The position numbers and the translations under genes are program-made. A stretch of DNA of 64,000 nucleotides. It comes from Nymphaea colorata. Taxonomy: Eukaryota; Streptophyta; Magnoliopsida; Nymphaeales; Nymphaeaceae. Below the pieces are notes generated by a model. That model was given only the letters and a program-made list of their open reading frames with translations. It was not told the DNA's origin and ran no database searches. Positions within the stretch are counted from its first letter, which is position 1. Each line of letters starts with the position of its first letter. This document shows positions 21,511 to 33,861 of the stretch, in pieces. The stretch is taken from contig NC_045138.2 of NCBI RefSeq assembly GCF_008831285.2, positions 3,886,143-3,950,142 on the forward strand, in the 5' to 3' direction.

Positions 21511-23697
21511 TCAAGCCCTTTCTGTTTCTATGTGTAACCTGTCCTCAAGAGAGTCCCTTAATTCTTGCGGCAGATCGACTGCGGGGCAGCAGGAAACAAC
21601 TAGGTCTTCAAGATTCAAGAGGCAAGCAAGCTGTTCCTTTGCATCCGTGGGACTTGTTGTGGCTACTGCATCATTTTGTAGGGAAGTAGTATTATTGATG
21701 TCCACCAGGGACTTGAGATTGGGAAAGTCATAAAGCTCCAGACGCACCAGTTCTTGTAGACACTGCCAGTGGCCTCCCAAGCTGATCTCCTCAGTGAAAC
21801 CTTGCAGGCCTAATGAATCTAGTTGGGAGAGACCCCACACCCACTCAGGCACCCTTCCCCATTTTAGCTTATCAACATTCGCGTCTGTCAAAGTTAGATG
21901 CTCAAGGGAGGGTAGAAACGTTGATACTTCTGATGGCAATGGCGATGGCAGTGTAGATTCCAAAGCTTCCCTATCCAATCTCAAGTCAGTGAGGTTAGGC
22001 AATTGCTTGAGCAATTTCCATCCCAATCTTGCACTTGGGCAATCCCACACTCTTAATTCTTGGAGCCGAGGCTCATAGTCATGCTCCTGCTCGGATAGAG
22101 CATAAAGCAAGCCTTGTGTTTGCATCTTTGGACAATTTTCAAGACCCGCCTCTCTTAAGCGTGGCATAGAAATTGTTGTTTCCCTCGATCCAATTGCTGG
22201 CCATCCCTCCCAATTGGGCAAATCCTGTACTGTCAGTACCTCAAGTGAAGGAAGATGAGTAGGAAGCTGCTTCACAGCCTTCAGATTAGTCAAATTCAAC
22301 ATCTTCAAAGCTGGCATGTGATCATCAGCTACTTGCTCTAGTCTACCACATCCGTCCACCTCCAATGACTCCAAGGCAGGCATGTCATGACCAATTGTGT
22401 TGAGTCCATCACAGCTCCCAATCTTCAAGGATTTGAGAGAAGGCATGCTCGCTATTTCACACACTGCTGGGCATTTATTGAGCTCTAGTTTTTCCAATGA
22501 AGTAATGCTTATTAGTTTTTCCGATAAAGGGCAATTTTCTAGCTTCAATATCCGCAGCTTGGTGTAGTCGGTCTTCAAATACCAACTTGGCATCTCTCCT
22601 TTATAATGACGTATCTTCAAGTTCTTGAGGCAATGTGGAGGTTCCAAAGCCTCCAGTATACAACTCTGTTCAGAAGCATCAGCAACTTTGTCATCATGTT
22701 GTTCCTCAAAGTCAAATTTCAAACCAGTTAGAAGATGCTTCTCCTTAAGCAATTGGGCTTCTCCTAAATTGACTTCCTTTCTAGCAGCCCCCAAACCTTC
22801 TATGGACAATTTTCCCGTTAGGTTGTTCAAGTCTTTTAGTACCTTAATATTACATCCTCTTCTATCCTCTTTGTCATTGCATAAAAGAAACCTTTTTAAG
22901 GTCTGCAAATTGGTAAGCTTCCCCAAGCCTTCGGCTACAATTTTCAATTCCTCTGTACCTTCCAGCCCAAGATACCTCAAGTTGCATAGTTTACCTATTT
23001 CCTCGGGCACCTCTTCAATTTTACTATAACTTAAATCCAACGTTTGCAAGTTCCAAAGTCTGTCGATTGAACTGGGCAACCGTTTCACATCTGAATAGCT
23101 TAGATTGAGATACTTTAGTAGTGAAACACATTCAATGGAATTTGGCAGCTCATCCATTTCACATTCCTCCAATGACAACACCCTCAACCACTTGATGTTG
23201 GTGAATTGTTCCGACGGCAAGAATGCACAGAACAATGTGTGCAACTTATTTGCTACTAATGAAACATTATGCATGGACGTCTCTGCATCATCTACATCAA
23301 GCAATGACAGATGGCTGGTGTGCTCAGTAGGAGAGGCATGGCTATATTCCTTTCTACCTATATATGAGGCAAGGTCATGCAAAGTGTCATGCAGTTTTAC
23401 ATCCCCTTCTTCAGTTTCTTCAGTCATGCACCTATTTATCAAATCATCAATACATTGGTTTGCTGTCACTTCCACATCCATGCCTTTCTTTTCCTCAATC
23501 AATCCATGCGCCACCCATTGCATGGCCAATAAGTCCATTTCTATCTCATAATCCTTTGAATAAATGCAACAATATACAAAACAACTCTTCAAAGACGCTG
23601 GCAAGTCAACATAGCTCAGCATGAGATCAGGAAGAATGTCACCATATTGAGGGAAAGATGATGAGGCCGCAGGAATTCGAATCCGATCGGATGTCAT
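21511..23697 (-). pseudogene. NLR-derived ORF: winged helix plus LRR, lacking the nucleotide-binding half (unit B)
   Basis: A 728-codon open frame. Residues about 21-65 are the winged-helix part of an NB-ARC domain (LMLSYVDLPASLKSCFVYCC, then SKDYEIE). Residues 100-110 carry VKLHDTLHDLA, an LHD variant of the MHD switch motif. From about 168 to 715 are leucine-rich repeats of CNL type (e.g. LRVLSLEECEMDELP, LQTLDLSYSKIEEVP). NLRs sense pathogen effectors in the cytoplasm and switch by ATP/ADP exchange, but the P-loop, kinase-2, RNBS and GLPL motifs are absent and no such sequence lies within the next several kb. The first eight codons come from a TCCGAT-rich transposon-like sequence, so the start codon is acquired. 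The long intact frame means either recent truncation or retained use as an LRR-only protein. Upstream (right) DNA is CT-rich. Confidence 0.85.
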
Positions 23698-23815
23698 TTA
23701 TTAAATCCGAATCCGATCCGATTTTTTAATCAGATATTAAATTTTTATCCATATCCGTTTTTTCGGATCGGATCGGTCGGATATCCGATTCAAATCGGAT
23801 ATATTGACATCCCTA
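23676..23815 (-). mobile_element. TCCGAT-rich hAT-like remnant at the NLR break (unit B)
   Basis: Same element and same junction as 1545-1684, so the truncation of the NLR predates the A/B duplication or allele split. It ends TTGACATCCCTA on the plus strand, the inverse of the TAGGGATGTCAA terminus at 28919. Confidence 0.55.
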
Positions 23816-24331
23816 AGCCTACTGCCTAATTTGGACTGTGGTGAGCACATGTGCTCTACCGGCCTGGAAAAATCCCCCAACCTTAATCTTCTACATCACC
23901 AAGACTTCTCCTTTCTCAAGTTTGGATGCATGATCCCTATGAAGCATACTTATTCAAATGAGAATCCCCAAAACAACCTGCAGGTGATCTCCACTCTTTT
24001 TTTTTTTATTCAGGTGGATCTCTTTTCAATTTCTCTCTTAAAATATCTCTTTCTATTTTCTTCAATTTATCTCTCTCCTTTAATTTTTTTTTTCTCTTTC
24101 TCTTTCTCTCTAAAATCATTTTGCCTCTCTTTTATTCATCTCTTACTCTTCAATTTGTCCTTCTCTTATAGTCTCTTTTTCCCTCTCTTTCATTAGACTA
24201 TATCTCTCTCTTCTATTTGTCTATTAAAATCTCTCATTCTCTCTTCTATCTTAAGATAACTTGGTAGGTAAACCAAGCTAATAATTGAGATCAAAATAAG
24301 TCCAATCCCTTATACCCAACACTTTATGTCA

Positions 24332-24336
<5 letters not shown>
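23816..24336. other. Pyrimidine-rich intergenic DNA (unit B)
   Basis: Counterpart of 1685-2200, with single-base and small homopolymer differences only. No gene. Confidence 0.6.
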
Positions 24337-24391
<55 letters not shown>

Positions 24392-24475
24392 GAATCAGAA
24401 TACAGGAGGTAAGACTGTACTGTAGACTGAATGTGTGTGCAACATTATTCTTTGCGGGTCTTCTCTCTCTCTCCC

Positions 24476-24514
<39 letters not shown>

Positions 24515-24703
24515 TGTACTGTAGACTGAATGTGTGTTCAACATTGTTCTTTGCCGGCCTTCTCTCTCTCTCTTCCTCTCTCTCCTACATTGTTCTTTCT
24601 TATATGTAGGAGAGAGAGGAAGAGAGAGAGAGAAGGCCGGCAATGAACAATGTTGCACACACATTCAGTCTGCAGTACAGTCTTACCTCCTGTATTCTGA
24701 TTC

Positions 24704-24760
<57 letters not shown>
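24337..24760. repeat. Three-armed (TA)n/GAGA foldback (unit B)
   Basis: Unit B carries an extra arm. One forward arm (about 24388-24474) is followed by (TA)n, then a second forward arm (about 24513-24597) whose near-perfect reverse complement lies at about 24605-24712, then (TA)n. The inner pair forms a hairpin of about 80-85 bp with a roughly 20-nt loop around TTCTTTCTTATATG, including TCTCTC/GAGAGA and GCCGGCC segments. The outer forward arm can compete for the same reverse arm. Non-coding. Confidence 0.75.
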
Positions 24761-24764
<4 letters not shown>

Positions 24765-25079
24765 GTCAGGTTTCCCATTTTTTTTAATTTCTAGTTGCTG
24801 ATTTTATAAGAAAGAATAATCCCATTAGTTAATAGTGGGAATCCAAAGTTTAACTTTCTCACCACTTAATTTGGACCATGGTTGGCAAGATCCATGATTG
24901 CTGCTAAAGAAATCCTCAACTCCAATCTTCTACGTCACCTGGATTTGTACTCCACTGGCAATTAAGAAAAAAAAAACATTAGAGGCGAAGTGCGCTATTA
25001 AAGTAAACATGAAAAAACTTCCTAAATCACGTCCTAACCACTAACCAGTGAACAAAAGAGTAGATGTATATGTTCTCAC

Positions 25080-26150
25080 CTTCAAATTTTTCGAAAGCAG
25101 GATATTTTGACAAATTTACAAAAAATTTCAATGATTTTTTGTCTCAAACGCCTCAATTTCCCTAATTTGGATCATTTTCCCTCTGATTTGATGGTCAATT
25201 ATATTTATGGCCCATTTGGAACTAATTTCTGACTTTGAACCCAAGTTCAACCCCAATTTAGACTAATTTTATACTTCAGATCCGAAATCAAGTGTGGATC
25301 CAATCTTTTTTAAACTCATGCAATGACCAAAAACAGGTCTCTAAATCTAGAGTGAGATCCATATCCCAGCTCCAAATCTAAAATGGATTTCTGGATCCAA
25401 ATCCATATCTAAATCCCAGCTCCATTTCTAAAATAGATCACTAGAGCCATATTGGATCTGGATCTAAATTTCAGTTTTCTGATCCAAACCAGATACAAAA
25501 AGGCTTTTAGATCAGAACATGGATCCAAAACAGAATTTTAGATTTGAATATAGATCCAAATCCAATTCTATACCAATCTTATCCATATTTAAGCATTGGA
25601 TCCAAATTAGATCAGATCTAGACCCAAATAGTTGTTTGAATCCAAACCTTTGGTCCACTTCCAAGTTTAGATCCAATTCCATGTTTCCATCTAAGTTCGT
25701 ATCTAAAATCTAACACTCAGATCAAAATCTGAATTTCATATCCAAATTCTAGATCCAAATCCAAATGCATTAGTCCAGATCCATTCTAAGCTTTTGATCT
25801 AGATCCAGATCCAGGTCTGAGCCGTAGGTCAATTTCCAGATCTAGATCAACATTCAAGTTCTAAATTTATTATTTTGTGTCCATTTCCAACACCAAAATT
25901 CTAAATTCGGCATGCCCAAATATTTGGGTCTGGTTTTGGATCCAAATTTAAGTTCCAAATCCTTTCTAGGATCAAGAATAGATGCGATGCATTATGGCGA
26001 TTTTCCAAAATATCATTGATTTCTTGTTCAAAATTCTCAAAATACGCTTGAATTTTACTAAGATATCTTTAATTTTTCCACAATGCCAATGATTTTCCCT
26101 AAATATCCTTCATTTTTTCAATTGCACCTTTACTTTCTAAAAAAAAAACA
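25080..26150. repeat. GATCCAAAT-rich dispersed repeat, copy B1
   Basis: Unit B counterpart of 2820-3900, same orientation and boundaries, with scattered point differences. Confidence 0.7.
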
Positions 26151-26152
26151 AA

Positions 26153-26430
26153 TTGTTTTCTTTTCTCTCCGTGTGGGTTCCACTATTGTGTGGCAAGAGG
26201 TATGCCGTACCTAACACGACAAGCTATGCACTGACTAGCCAAGTCTTACGTGGCCTGGCAAGGTCTAGCCTAGGTCGCACCAGGCCGAATCGATGCCAGC
26301 CTGGCCTGGTCAAGTATGGTCCGGACCAGCTCGGCTCAACTAGCTATTGCCTAGCCGGTCTTGCCTCCTTACGGCCTAGGCCTGTTTGCGGCCAGCCCAG
26401 CTATGGCCAAGCTAGGAAAACAAGTCAGAA
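26153..26430. repeat. GC-rich GCCTAGCC/GGCCAGGC segment (unit B)
   Basis: Longer version of 3912-4130, including a piece with GCCGTACCTAACACGAC and TTACGTGGCCTGGCAAGGTC that is missing from unit A. A short CT-rich and AT-rich stretch follows to 26769. Confidence 0.5.
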
Positions 26431-26769
26431 TATACCAAGGTTTGCTACTCAGCTAGTTCTATTGCCTAGCACAGTCAAACTCTGCTCAATCTCTTTTTGG
26501 ACAATTTTAACATTATTAAGTAATTATGTAATTTGAAACTATTAATGACTAATTAATAGCTAATTAAACTTTCAAAAAAGACTAAAATATCTTTGGGTCT
26601 CTTTCCTTTATAAATAATCATTCATTTCTACTTTCTAATACATCAACATCCCCTTGGAGCCCTGTGTAAGTTTTTATTCTCTTCAACTTTCACAATCGAG
26701 GAGCTAATGAAAGGCTCTTAGAGACTTTCTTCAAGTCATTTATTTTTGACTTTATCAAGGTAAATGGAC

Positions 26770-27205
26770 CTATGTTACCGGGGTGCGCTCGCGTGGACGC
26801 GATGGGTGCGGCCTAGATTCGCACCCAAACCACACCTAATGAGGGTGTACATGGTACGTTTGGATCTGGTTCCGGTTGAAACCAGATCCAAACCAAGTTC
26901 TAAAGGCGTGTAGGTGGTACCTTTGGATCTGATTATGGGTTACCAACTATAAAAAATTAAACTTTTCTCACCTGGCAAGCCAAACATTTATTATATGTTA
27001 CTTTATTGTTTAAGCTTTTATAGATACAGGACTAAAAAACGAGCTCTTCCACCCAAGTGTCAAAATTTTGAATTTTTTGAATCAAAATTTTAAAGTTTTT
27101 ATGAAATTAATAATAATAATAATAAATAGTCTTCCTGCACCACCGCACTAATAAATTTTAAGATGTGCCGCGCCGGCACCCGCACCCTGCACTCTGGTAA
27201 CATAG
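26770..27205. mobile_element. 436-bp terminal-inverted-repeat element present only in unit B
   Basis: Begins CTATGTTACCGGGGTGCG and ends with the inverse (CACTCTGGTAACATAG): ten perfect terminal bases, then partial matches. It interrupts sequence that is continuous in unit A (GTAAATG/ATAACTTC at about 4581-4594), so insertion or excision is polymorphic between the units. Three extra bases (GAC) sit at the left junction and no clean target duplication is visible. The subterminal GGGTGCGG/GCACCCGCACCC words resemble those next to the hAT transposase pseudogenes at 12094 and 39344. Non-coding MITE; hAT relationship inferred. Confidence 0.7.
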
Positions 27206-27257
27206 ATAACTTCATAGAATCTTCTATCCTTCCTACACAATATAATCAAAGGCTGAC

Positions 27258-27575
27258 TCAGCTCTTCCAAAATGCAGATGCCATATCACAAACATACAAG
27301 AGACTAAAAACCAAGATATCCCTCCTCTCCTTTATGTTGGAGGTAATGAAGGAACCAAAATCGGTTGTAGGATAAACCATTTCAACTTTAACATTGTAAT
27401 GAAAGTCTTTTAAGAGCTTTTCGAGCTCCGGCCATAGTCTATTGCCATCATAATGATATCGTATCCTTTGAATGAGGGCTTTCTCCCGGGTACATATTGA
27501 TATACAACCTTCATACTCCTTGTGATACTTGAACATCTTTTCCAGCACCTCCAACTCGCCTCCAAGCACCTCCAA
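27258..27575 (-). CDS. Hypothetical protein, 105 codons, unrecognised (unit B)
   Basis: A minus-strand frame opening MEVLGGELEVLEKMFKYHKE and containing ELEKLLKDFHYNV and PTTDFGSFITSNIKERRD. Composition looks protein-like (charged amphipathic helices at the start), but I do not recognise the family. No signal peptide or membrane segment. The unit A copy has an in-frame stop, so it is not under strict constraint in both. It lies between two GATCC-rich repeats and just beyond the 436-bp element. It could be a captured exon, and an AG acceptor or GT donor may flank a larger original exon. Confidence 0.35.
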   Translation of the reverse strand: MEVLGGELEVLEKMFKYHKEYEGCISICTREKALIQRIRYHYDGNRLWPELEKLLKDFHYNVKVEMVYPTTDFGSFITSNIKERRDILVFSLLYVCDMASAFWKS

Positions 27576-27924
27576 CTTGCCTGCAAGAACCCTACAGTTT
27601 TTAGATTGTTCTCTATCTTAATTTTCTCCTCTTCATTTTGCTCTTTCTCTCAAGCTATTTAATCTCTCCCTTTTTCTATTTTTAACTTCCCTCTCATTCT
27701 TTCTGGACTTTTCTGTCTCATTTTAACGTATCCTTTTCCCATTTTAACATCTTTTGCGATAATTCTACAAAATTTATCACCAGCAATTTACTCTACCATC
27801 ACCTAACCTGAGCAATACTACACCATAGTTGGTCAGACTAATGGGCCAGTGAAAATATAAATGTTAGTTCAATTCTCATGGGTGTTATTTCTCTGAATTA
27901 CAAACACAAACAATTGGAGTGTGC

Positions 27925-28905
27925 ATTTTCACATCCAAATTTTAGAAAGCAGCGTATTTTAACAAATTTACAACAAATTTCAATGGTTTTTGGTCTCAAA
28001 AACTTCAATTTCCCTTAATTTGGATCATTTCCCCTCCAATTTGATGGTCAACTATATTTATGGCTCAATTTCATACTTCGAACCTAAGTTCAACCGCTAT
28101 TTGGACTAATTTTGTACTTCAGATACAAAATCAAGTGTAGATCCAATCTAAAAACTCATGCAATGACCAAAAAAAGATCCATAAACTTAGATCTATATCC
28201 AAATCCCAGATCCAAATATAAAATACATCCATAGATCCAAATCTGAGCTCCGTATAAAAAAAATCCTTAGATCCAAATCCATATCAAAATCCCAGTAACA
28301 TTTCTGAAACAGATCCTTAGATCCATATCTGGATCTGGATCCAAATGTCAGTTTTCCTATCCAAACCGGGTACAAAACAGGCTTTTAGATCAAAACACGG
28401 ATCCAAAACAGACATTTAGGCCAAGATCCAAAATCTCGACCCAAATAATTGTCTGAATCCAAACCCTTGGTCCCAAATTTAGATACCATTCCATGTTTCC
28501 ATCACAGCCCAGATCTAAATCTAACATTCAGATCCAAATCTGAATTTTATATCCAAAGTTTAGATCCAAATACAAATGTATTAGTCTAGATCCATTCTAA
28601 CCTTTTGATCTAGATCCAGATCCAGGTCTGAACTGTAGGACAGTTTGCAGGCTTAGATATACATTCGAGTTCCAAAATTATTATTTGTATGTTTTCCAAC
28701 TCCAAAATTAGAAATTTGGCAAGCCTCAATACTTGGGTTTAGTTTTGGATCCAAATTTAAGTTGGAAAATCCTTTTATGTCTCAAGAATCGATGTATTAT
28801 GGCCACTTTCCAAAATATCATTGATTTCCTGTTCAAAATTATCAAAATATCCTCTATTTTTTTAAGATATCTTTAAATTTTCCAAAATGCCATTGATGTT
28901 CCCCA
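27925..28905. repeat. GATCCAAAT-rich dispersed repeat, copy B2
   Basis: Unit B counterpart of 5290-6305, ending immediately before the MITE target duplication. Confidence 0.7.
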
Positions 28906-28910
28906 AATCA

Positions 28911-29252
28911 AATGTATCTAGGGATGTCAACGGATCGGATTCGGATCGAATAAATCTTCAACCATATCCGTTTTTTCGGATATTCATATATTCGGATTCG
29001 AATAAAGCAAAGTCATATCCGAATCCGAATCCAAAATCCGATTTTACAATTCGAATCCGATCCGAATCCGAATTTTGAACCAGATTTTGCCATTTTTCAA
29101 GTATTAGATAGAGGATATTTATCTAAAACTGAATCCAATCCGTATTCATATCCGAATCTGATCCGATATTCATGTATATCCGATATCCATATTCGATTTT
29201 TTCAAATCGATGGGTCGGATATGCTATTCAAATCGAATATATTGAATGTATC
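28911..29252. mobile_element. Non-autonomous hAT-like MITE with 8-bp target duplication (unit B)
   Basis: AATGTATC at 28911-28918 and 29245-29252 flanks a 326-bp element starting TAGGGATGTCAACGGATCGG. It is about 109 bp shorter than the unit A copy, which kept an extra TCCGAATC-rich part, so the insert has since suffered internal indels. Same insertion site as in unit A. Confidence 0.65.
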
Positions 29253-30790
29253 CTCATTTTGTGTGAAGAAAAGACCAAAAATGTCCTTTTTGTCATTGGA
29301 GGGTCCACTGCTGCGTTGCGACAGACACATGGCAGGCACTGTCAGGCCGTACCTATCACGACTTTTCTGTTCTTGACTTCCCTCTCTCTCTTTCTCAACT
29401 TTCCTCTCTCATCTTAGCCTCTCCTTTTCCCATTTCAACATCTCGTTCTCTTTTTTACTTCTTTCGTTATCTTCTGTTCTAGCTCTGATTTCTCATTTTC
29501 CTTTTATTTTTTTTTTGTTTTAGTCCCTCTCTTATTAATCTCTCTTGTTAATGTCTCTCTCTTTAAATCTCTCTCTTTCAAATCTTTCTCTTTTTGAAAT
29601 GATACTATTAGACTTTAAGCTCCTTGCCTAAATCCAAATATATGTTGCAAATATGGAGCAGATATTTAATCGTGTGGAAAAAAAAAAAGCCAACGTTTTA
29701 CTGACGAATAGAAGGAAACCCATCAGTACAAGTCGAGATACCGACAGTGACAATGAAGACCTGCTTTTACCAACGCATGACAACGGTGACAATAAAGAGT
29801 GCCAATGTATATCTAAAGACTAGATATTTACCAGCTATTATGGGAACCGTCAGTATTGAAATGATTATCACTAACGTTCAAGGAGAACCATCAGTGCTTA
29901 TTGAATCACCAACGTTCGCATCCGCTGTCATTAATAGTGGGTCTTCCCTTAGTCGACGTAAGACAACCCATTGTTTACTGAGTTATCTTGAGCACATATA
30001 AATACACAACTTTTACAAACGGCGTGTCAATGCCATCAGTATTTATCTGAGTGACGCTGTTTCTTCCATCAATATATGTGGGGGAGAATTAGATCAAGGT
30101 AAGGTAACACTTCAGCCTGACTTCAATCACTCCTCTATTGATAATAGCTTCTATTTTTTGTTACATACGACTCTATAATGGAATATGAATATAATACTTG
30201 AAACTTCTATCAAGCGGCCATGGTATTAAGATTAAGATCAAAGCAGAGTTCCACCTCTCCCTCTTGTTTTCTTTCTAATCCACAGCTAAAATGTTTCCAG
30301 CGGAAGACACCCAACCAACGCTATGGATAGAACTTCCCCATGATCCTGAACATGCACTAGTTTTATTGGAATAGTGGCATTCCATTTGTCTAAGCAAAAC
30401 TGAATCTGTCATCTTTTAGAAAGACTTCTTTTAACTTGTTTTCTTTGATATCATCTCAATACTTCACTATATTCTTACAAAGCCAAGAATGGTGGTTTTT
30501 GCTTCTGTTAATTTTGACCTAGAGATCCCCCAAGACTGGTAAGGACACCATGAGCTGAAGCATAACAACTTTGTTTATGTCAGAGAGGGAGTAGATACCA
30601 CCACCTCCTTGAAATGACCTATGTGGGCTATATAGTGGGGTCTTTTTAATTCTCAGCCAGTCATTCCGTTGAAAGTTCTCCCTGTGGATTAAAGAATTCT
30701 GGTGGAAATAATTAATGCCAAAATTTAGTAGTCAACTACTTGGAAGATAATTGATTTAAGAAGACAAAATCTACCTCACAGTAGGAAAAA
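29253..30790. other. CT-rich and unassigned intergenic DNA (unit B)
   Basis: Counterpart of 6758-8285. 29740-29960 again has CATCAGT/CCAACG motif scatter. An 84-codon plus frame at 29747 is probably chance, because unit A breaks it. Confidence 0.4.
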
Positions 30791-31570
30791 AAAAGAAAAA
30801 AACAAGGCTGTATCGGTGATTATTTTCACTAGCATAGACAGGGAACTACACTGGTGATCACTGTTCACCGGTATAAGTGAATTTTTACCAGCATCATCCT
30901 CAACAAAAAATTGGAAGGCATGACCTACAACTGTGATCCATATCCACCGGTATAGTTTTTTAAAATTGTAAACCAATCGGCAGGAAGGTATAGTAGTAGT
31001 CTATAACAGTGGTGAAGTTGGTCACCACTGTAGTCAGATCTACACCGGTGAACGTTTTCGCTGGTAGACTGTTTGTCCAATCACAGGTGTAGATGACCTT
31101 TTAATATAAACACCCCTCCCCCGCTCCAAAATCCTGTGGATTTCCTTTCCGAATTGATTTCTCTTTCCTTCACTCCAAAAATTTCTTTGAAAGTGGTTTC
31201 CATCATCCTTTGTTTGGGGCACTGTCACAAAAAACATGAATGGGTATTAAACGGCAAAGAAAACGATGGGTATAATACGGCAAAGTTATATATCTTGGGA
31301 ATAAAACGAAAAAAATTCAGCAAATTTTTAAAATATTTTAAACATTTAATACATCTTAAAAATTATAAAAAATAAAAAATGATAAAAACGTTTTTTAAAA
31401 AAAACGCGTTTTATTCCCGTTATACACGGTAGAGTTGTTTTTGGCATATAATACTACTTTGGGGATCGTCGGCAGTTGATTCTGGCGATCTCGCGCTCCT
31501 CGGGTATGTGTTCTTTTCCTTCTTTGCTTGTCGCTTCGTAGGAAGCTAAGGAGCATGGCGAGCCCTCCTA
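30791..31570. repeat. ACCGGTG-motif region and AT-rich DNA (unit B)
   Basis: Counterpart of 8286-9000, same short motifs; 31300-31410 is very AT-rich. No gene. Confidence 0.35.
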
Positions 31571-31574
31571 TTCC

Positions 31575-31790
31575 TTGTCAAAAGATCAGCCAATGAAGGT
31601 TTTGGGAAGGAGGGAGAGAGAACATGCATACATTTTTGAAGAGGCAATAATGGAATACCGACAAGGCCACACTAGAAAGATTCACATGAGTAATTTTGCC
31701 ATGGTTCATGACATGGGTGGAAGTAGGTGTGGGCATTGTGTTGGCAATGGCCCACACAGACGTAAAAGTTGTTCATATTTGATATTTTAG
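31575..31790 (+). pseudogene. Zinc-knuckle-like fragment, open frame of 71 codons (unit B)
   Basis: An open plus-strand frame carries a Cys-x2-Cys-x5-His-x4-Cys cluster near its C-terminus (RCGHCVGNGPHRRKSC). The cluster resembles CCHC knuckles of transposases or MYB-related proteins, but with a five-residue spacer. The unit A copy differs at several residues and has different ends. Probably a transposon-borne fragment. Confidence 0.25.
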
Positions 31791-33540
31791 GGAAAATTTC
31801 CTCCTTTATATATTAGTACTCCTTAAAAATTTAAAATTTTATAACTAATGCCCTTCATCCGAAATGTTGTGGCTCCACTCCTTGCTCGTGGACTTATAAG
31901 CGAGTTCGTGTTTGGGATCTTTGTTAACGCATTTTTCAAATGGAAATGGAAGAGCCACCAATAAATATATATTTAAAGCCAACGCATAAATGATCATCGC
32001 CGTTGAATATTAATAGAGACCAACATGCAACGTAATTCCTTACGAGTCAGTAAATTGACACTTGTTTATATGGTCCATTCACTGACATGTGGCGACTAGC
32101 TGGGGTATGACATCATTGATTTTTCCTTTATATATAAAGGAAAAAATCTGATAAAAGTGCAATAAAAAAAGTTGCAGTGGTACTGTCACCCTCGATTCCA
32201 ACATATCCCACGAACTTCAGCATGAAATCATAGAGCCACGTTGTCCAGTTGTTTTTTTTGGTGCATTTCACCATAAAAGAGTTCATGCATGGTCGGTCGT
32301 TGACGTTACTTTTTTTTTTTTTCCTTTTATTTAGGGGTGAGCCGTTCATTGCCACCGCCCCTAAGAGAGGCCTTCGGTCCCCCCTTTGTGCCCGCCCCCA
32401 GGGTTTTCACAGAGCTGCGTCGGGCCCTTTTACGGACCAGGAGTAGCGTGCGCTGAGACGTGACAGTGGTCGCTCCACATACTCGAACAAGAGACGTTAC
32501 TTCACTGTTGTCCCTTTCAATGCATTTTTATCAGTACAAGGCCCGAGAGTTCCAAGTTAACATCAGGTGGCCCATATTCTAGCAGACATTCACCATCAAA
32601 CCATTCTAGACCATGCACCTACCAGTCGGATGCATTGCACTCGACCGCATCGTCATTATTCAATTGCTTGGCGCAGGCGCTTCTTACTAGATTGGGCCAT
32701 GCCTAACCCTATGACATGCTTGATTTAATATGAATCAAAAATTTCCAGAATTAGAGAATTAAAGCCTCCAAGACATGTTTCCTGAAAAAATTCTAAAATT
32801 CTAAAACTATAATTCCACTTCCAAAGTGGAATCATAATTCTGAATTTTTTTATGACTCTATTATTTCTTTCTTTGATAATGCAATTCTCATTTTTTTTTG
32901 TCTGAATTCAAACCCTTGGTCCCAAATTTAGATCCCATTCCATGTTTCCATCTCAGCCCAGATCTAAATCTAACATTCAGATCCAAATCTGAATTTTATA
33001 TCCAAATTATAGATCCAAATCCAAATGTATTAGCCTAGATCCATTCTAAGATTTTGACCTAGATCCAAATCCAAATTAGGTATGGTTTGCAGGGAATTAA
33101 AGGGTCGGTGCTGGGTATGGGCGGGATAGGATAGATGAAAAGCTGGATTGATGACGAGCGTGAGTGACCTTCAAGCTTGATCATTTTACAAATAATCTTT
33201 TGGAGTTTTAAACGGTGAGATTTTTCTCGGGCATGAAAAAAACAACAAAAACACGAGAAAAATATGGTAAATTTTTAAAAATTTTAAAAAACTAAAACTG
33301 AAAAGAAAAGTGAGAAACTAATAACATAAACATCAAAAGATAAGATTTGTAACAAATAAAAAATGAAAAATGAAAAAAAAAAGTGTTTGACATTAAGCAA
33401 AATGAAAAAAGAAAAAACTGAGAAAATGCGATTTTTTTTTGTTTTTAATGCCTTTTTCAAAAAAGTGTGTTTTCTTTAAAGTTTTAAACAGCTGGTTATT
33501 TTATCGCATTTTTTTCACATTTTTCTCGGAAGAAAACGTG
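31791..33540. other. Intergenic repeats (unit B)
   Basis: Counterpart of 9311-11130: unassigned sequence, a GC-richer repeat at about 32335-32470, a GATCC-rich fragment (32915-33080) and AT-rich DNA (33190-33540). No gene recognised. Confidence 0.4.
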
Positions 33541-33861
33541 TTTGACTGTTTTCTGTGACTATGATTGAAGAATTCATTCCCGCCAACGGTGGTTCGAACC
33601 ACCAAGTAGACCTACGCTAATATCGGTCGATGCCACCGGCAGGTCAAGGCAGTCGTTGACTCGTCCCGACTCAAATTACCTTACATAGGCACAGCCAACC
33701 GCCTCCTTGAGACTGTTTGGTGTGCAAGCAAAGGGAACGGCATCTGTTTGGGGGACTCCAAATCGAGCATGTTCTATCCAATTACACAAACTAAAAAAGT
33801 AATCGGAATTTGATAATAAAAACGATTACTAACCATAAAACCAGTATTCGCTTTTTGTGAT

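Noticed and set aside
23697-25000. Missing NB-ARC half of the NLR on an upstream exon
   Set aside because: I looked through the right-hand flank on the minus strand and found CT-rich DNA and the foldback, but no P-loop, kinase-2 or GLPL motif.
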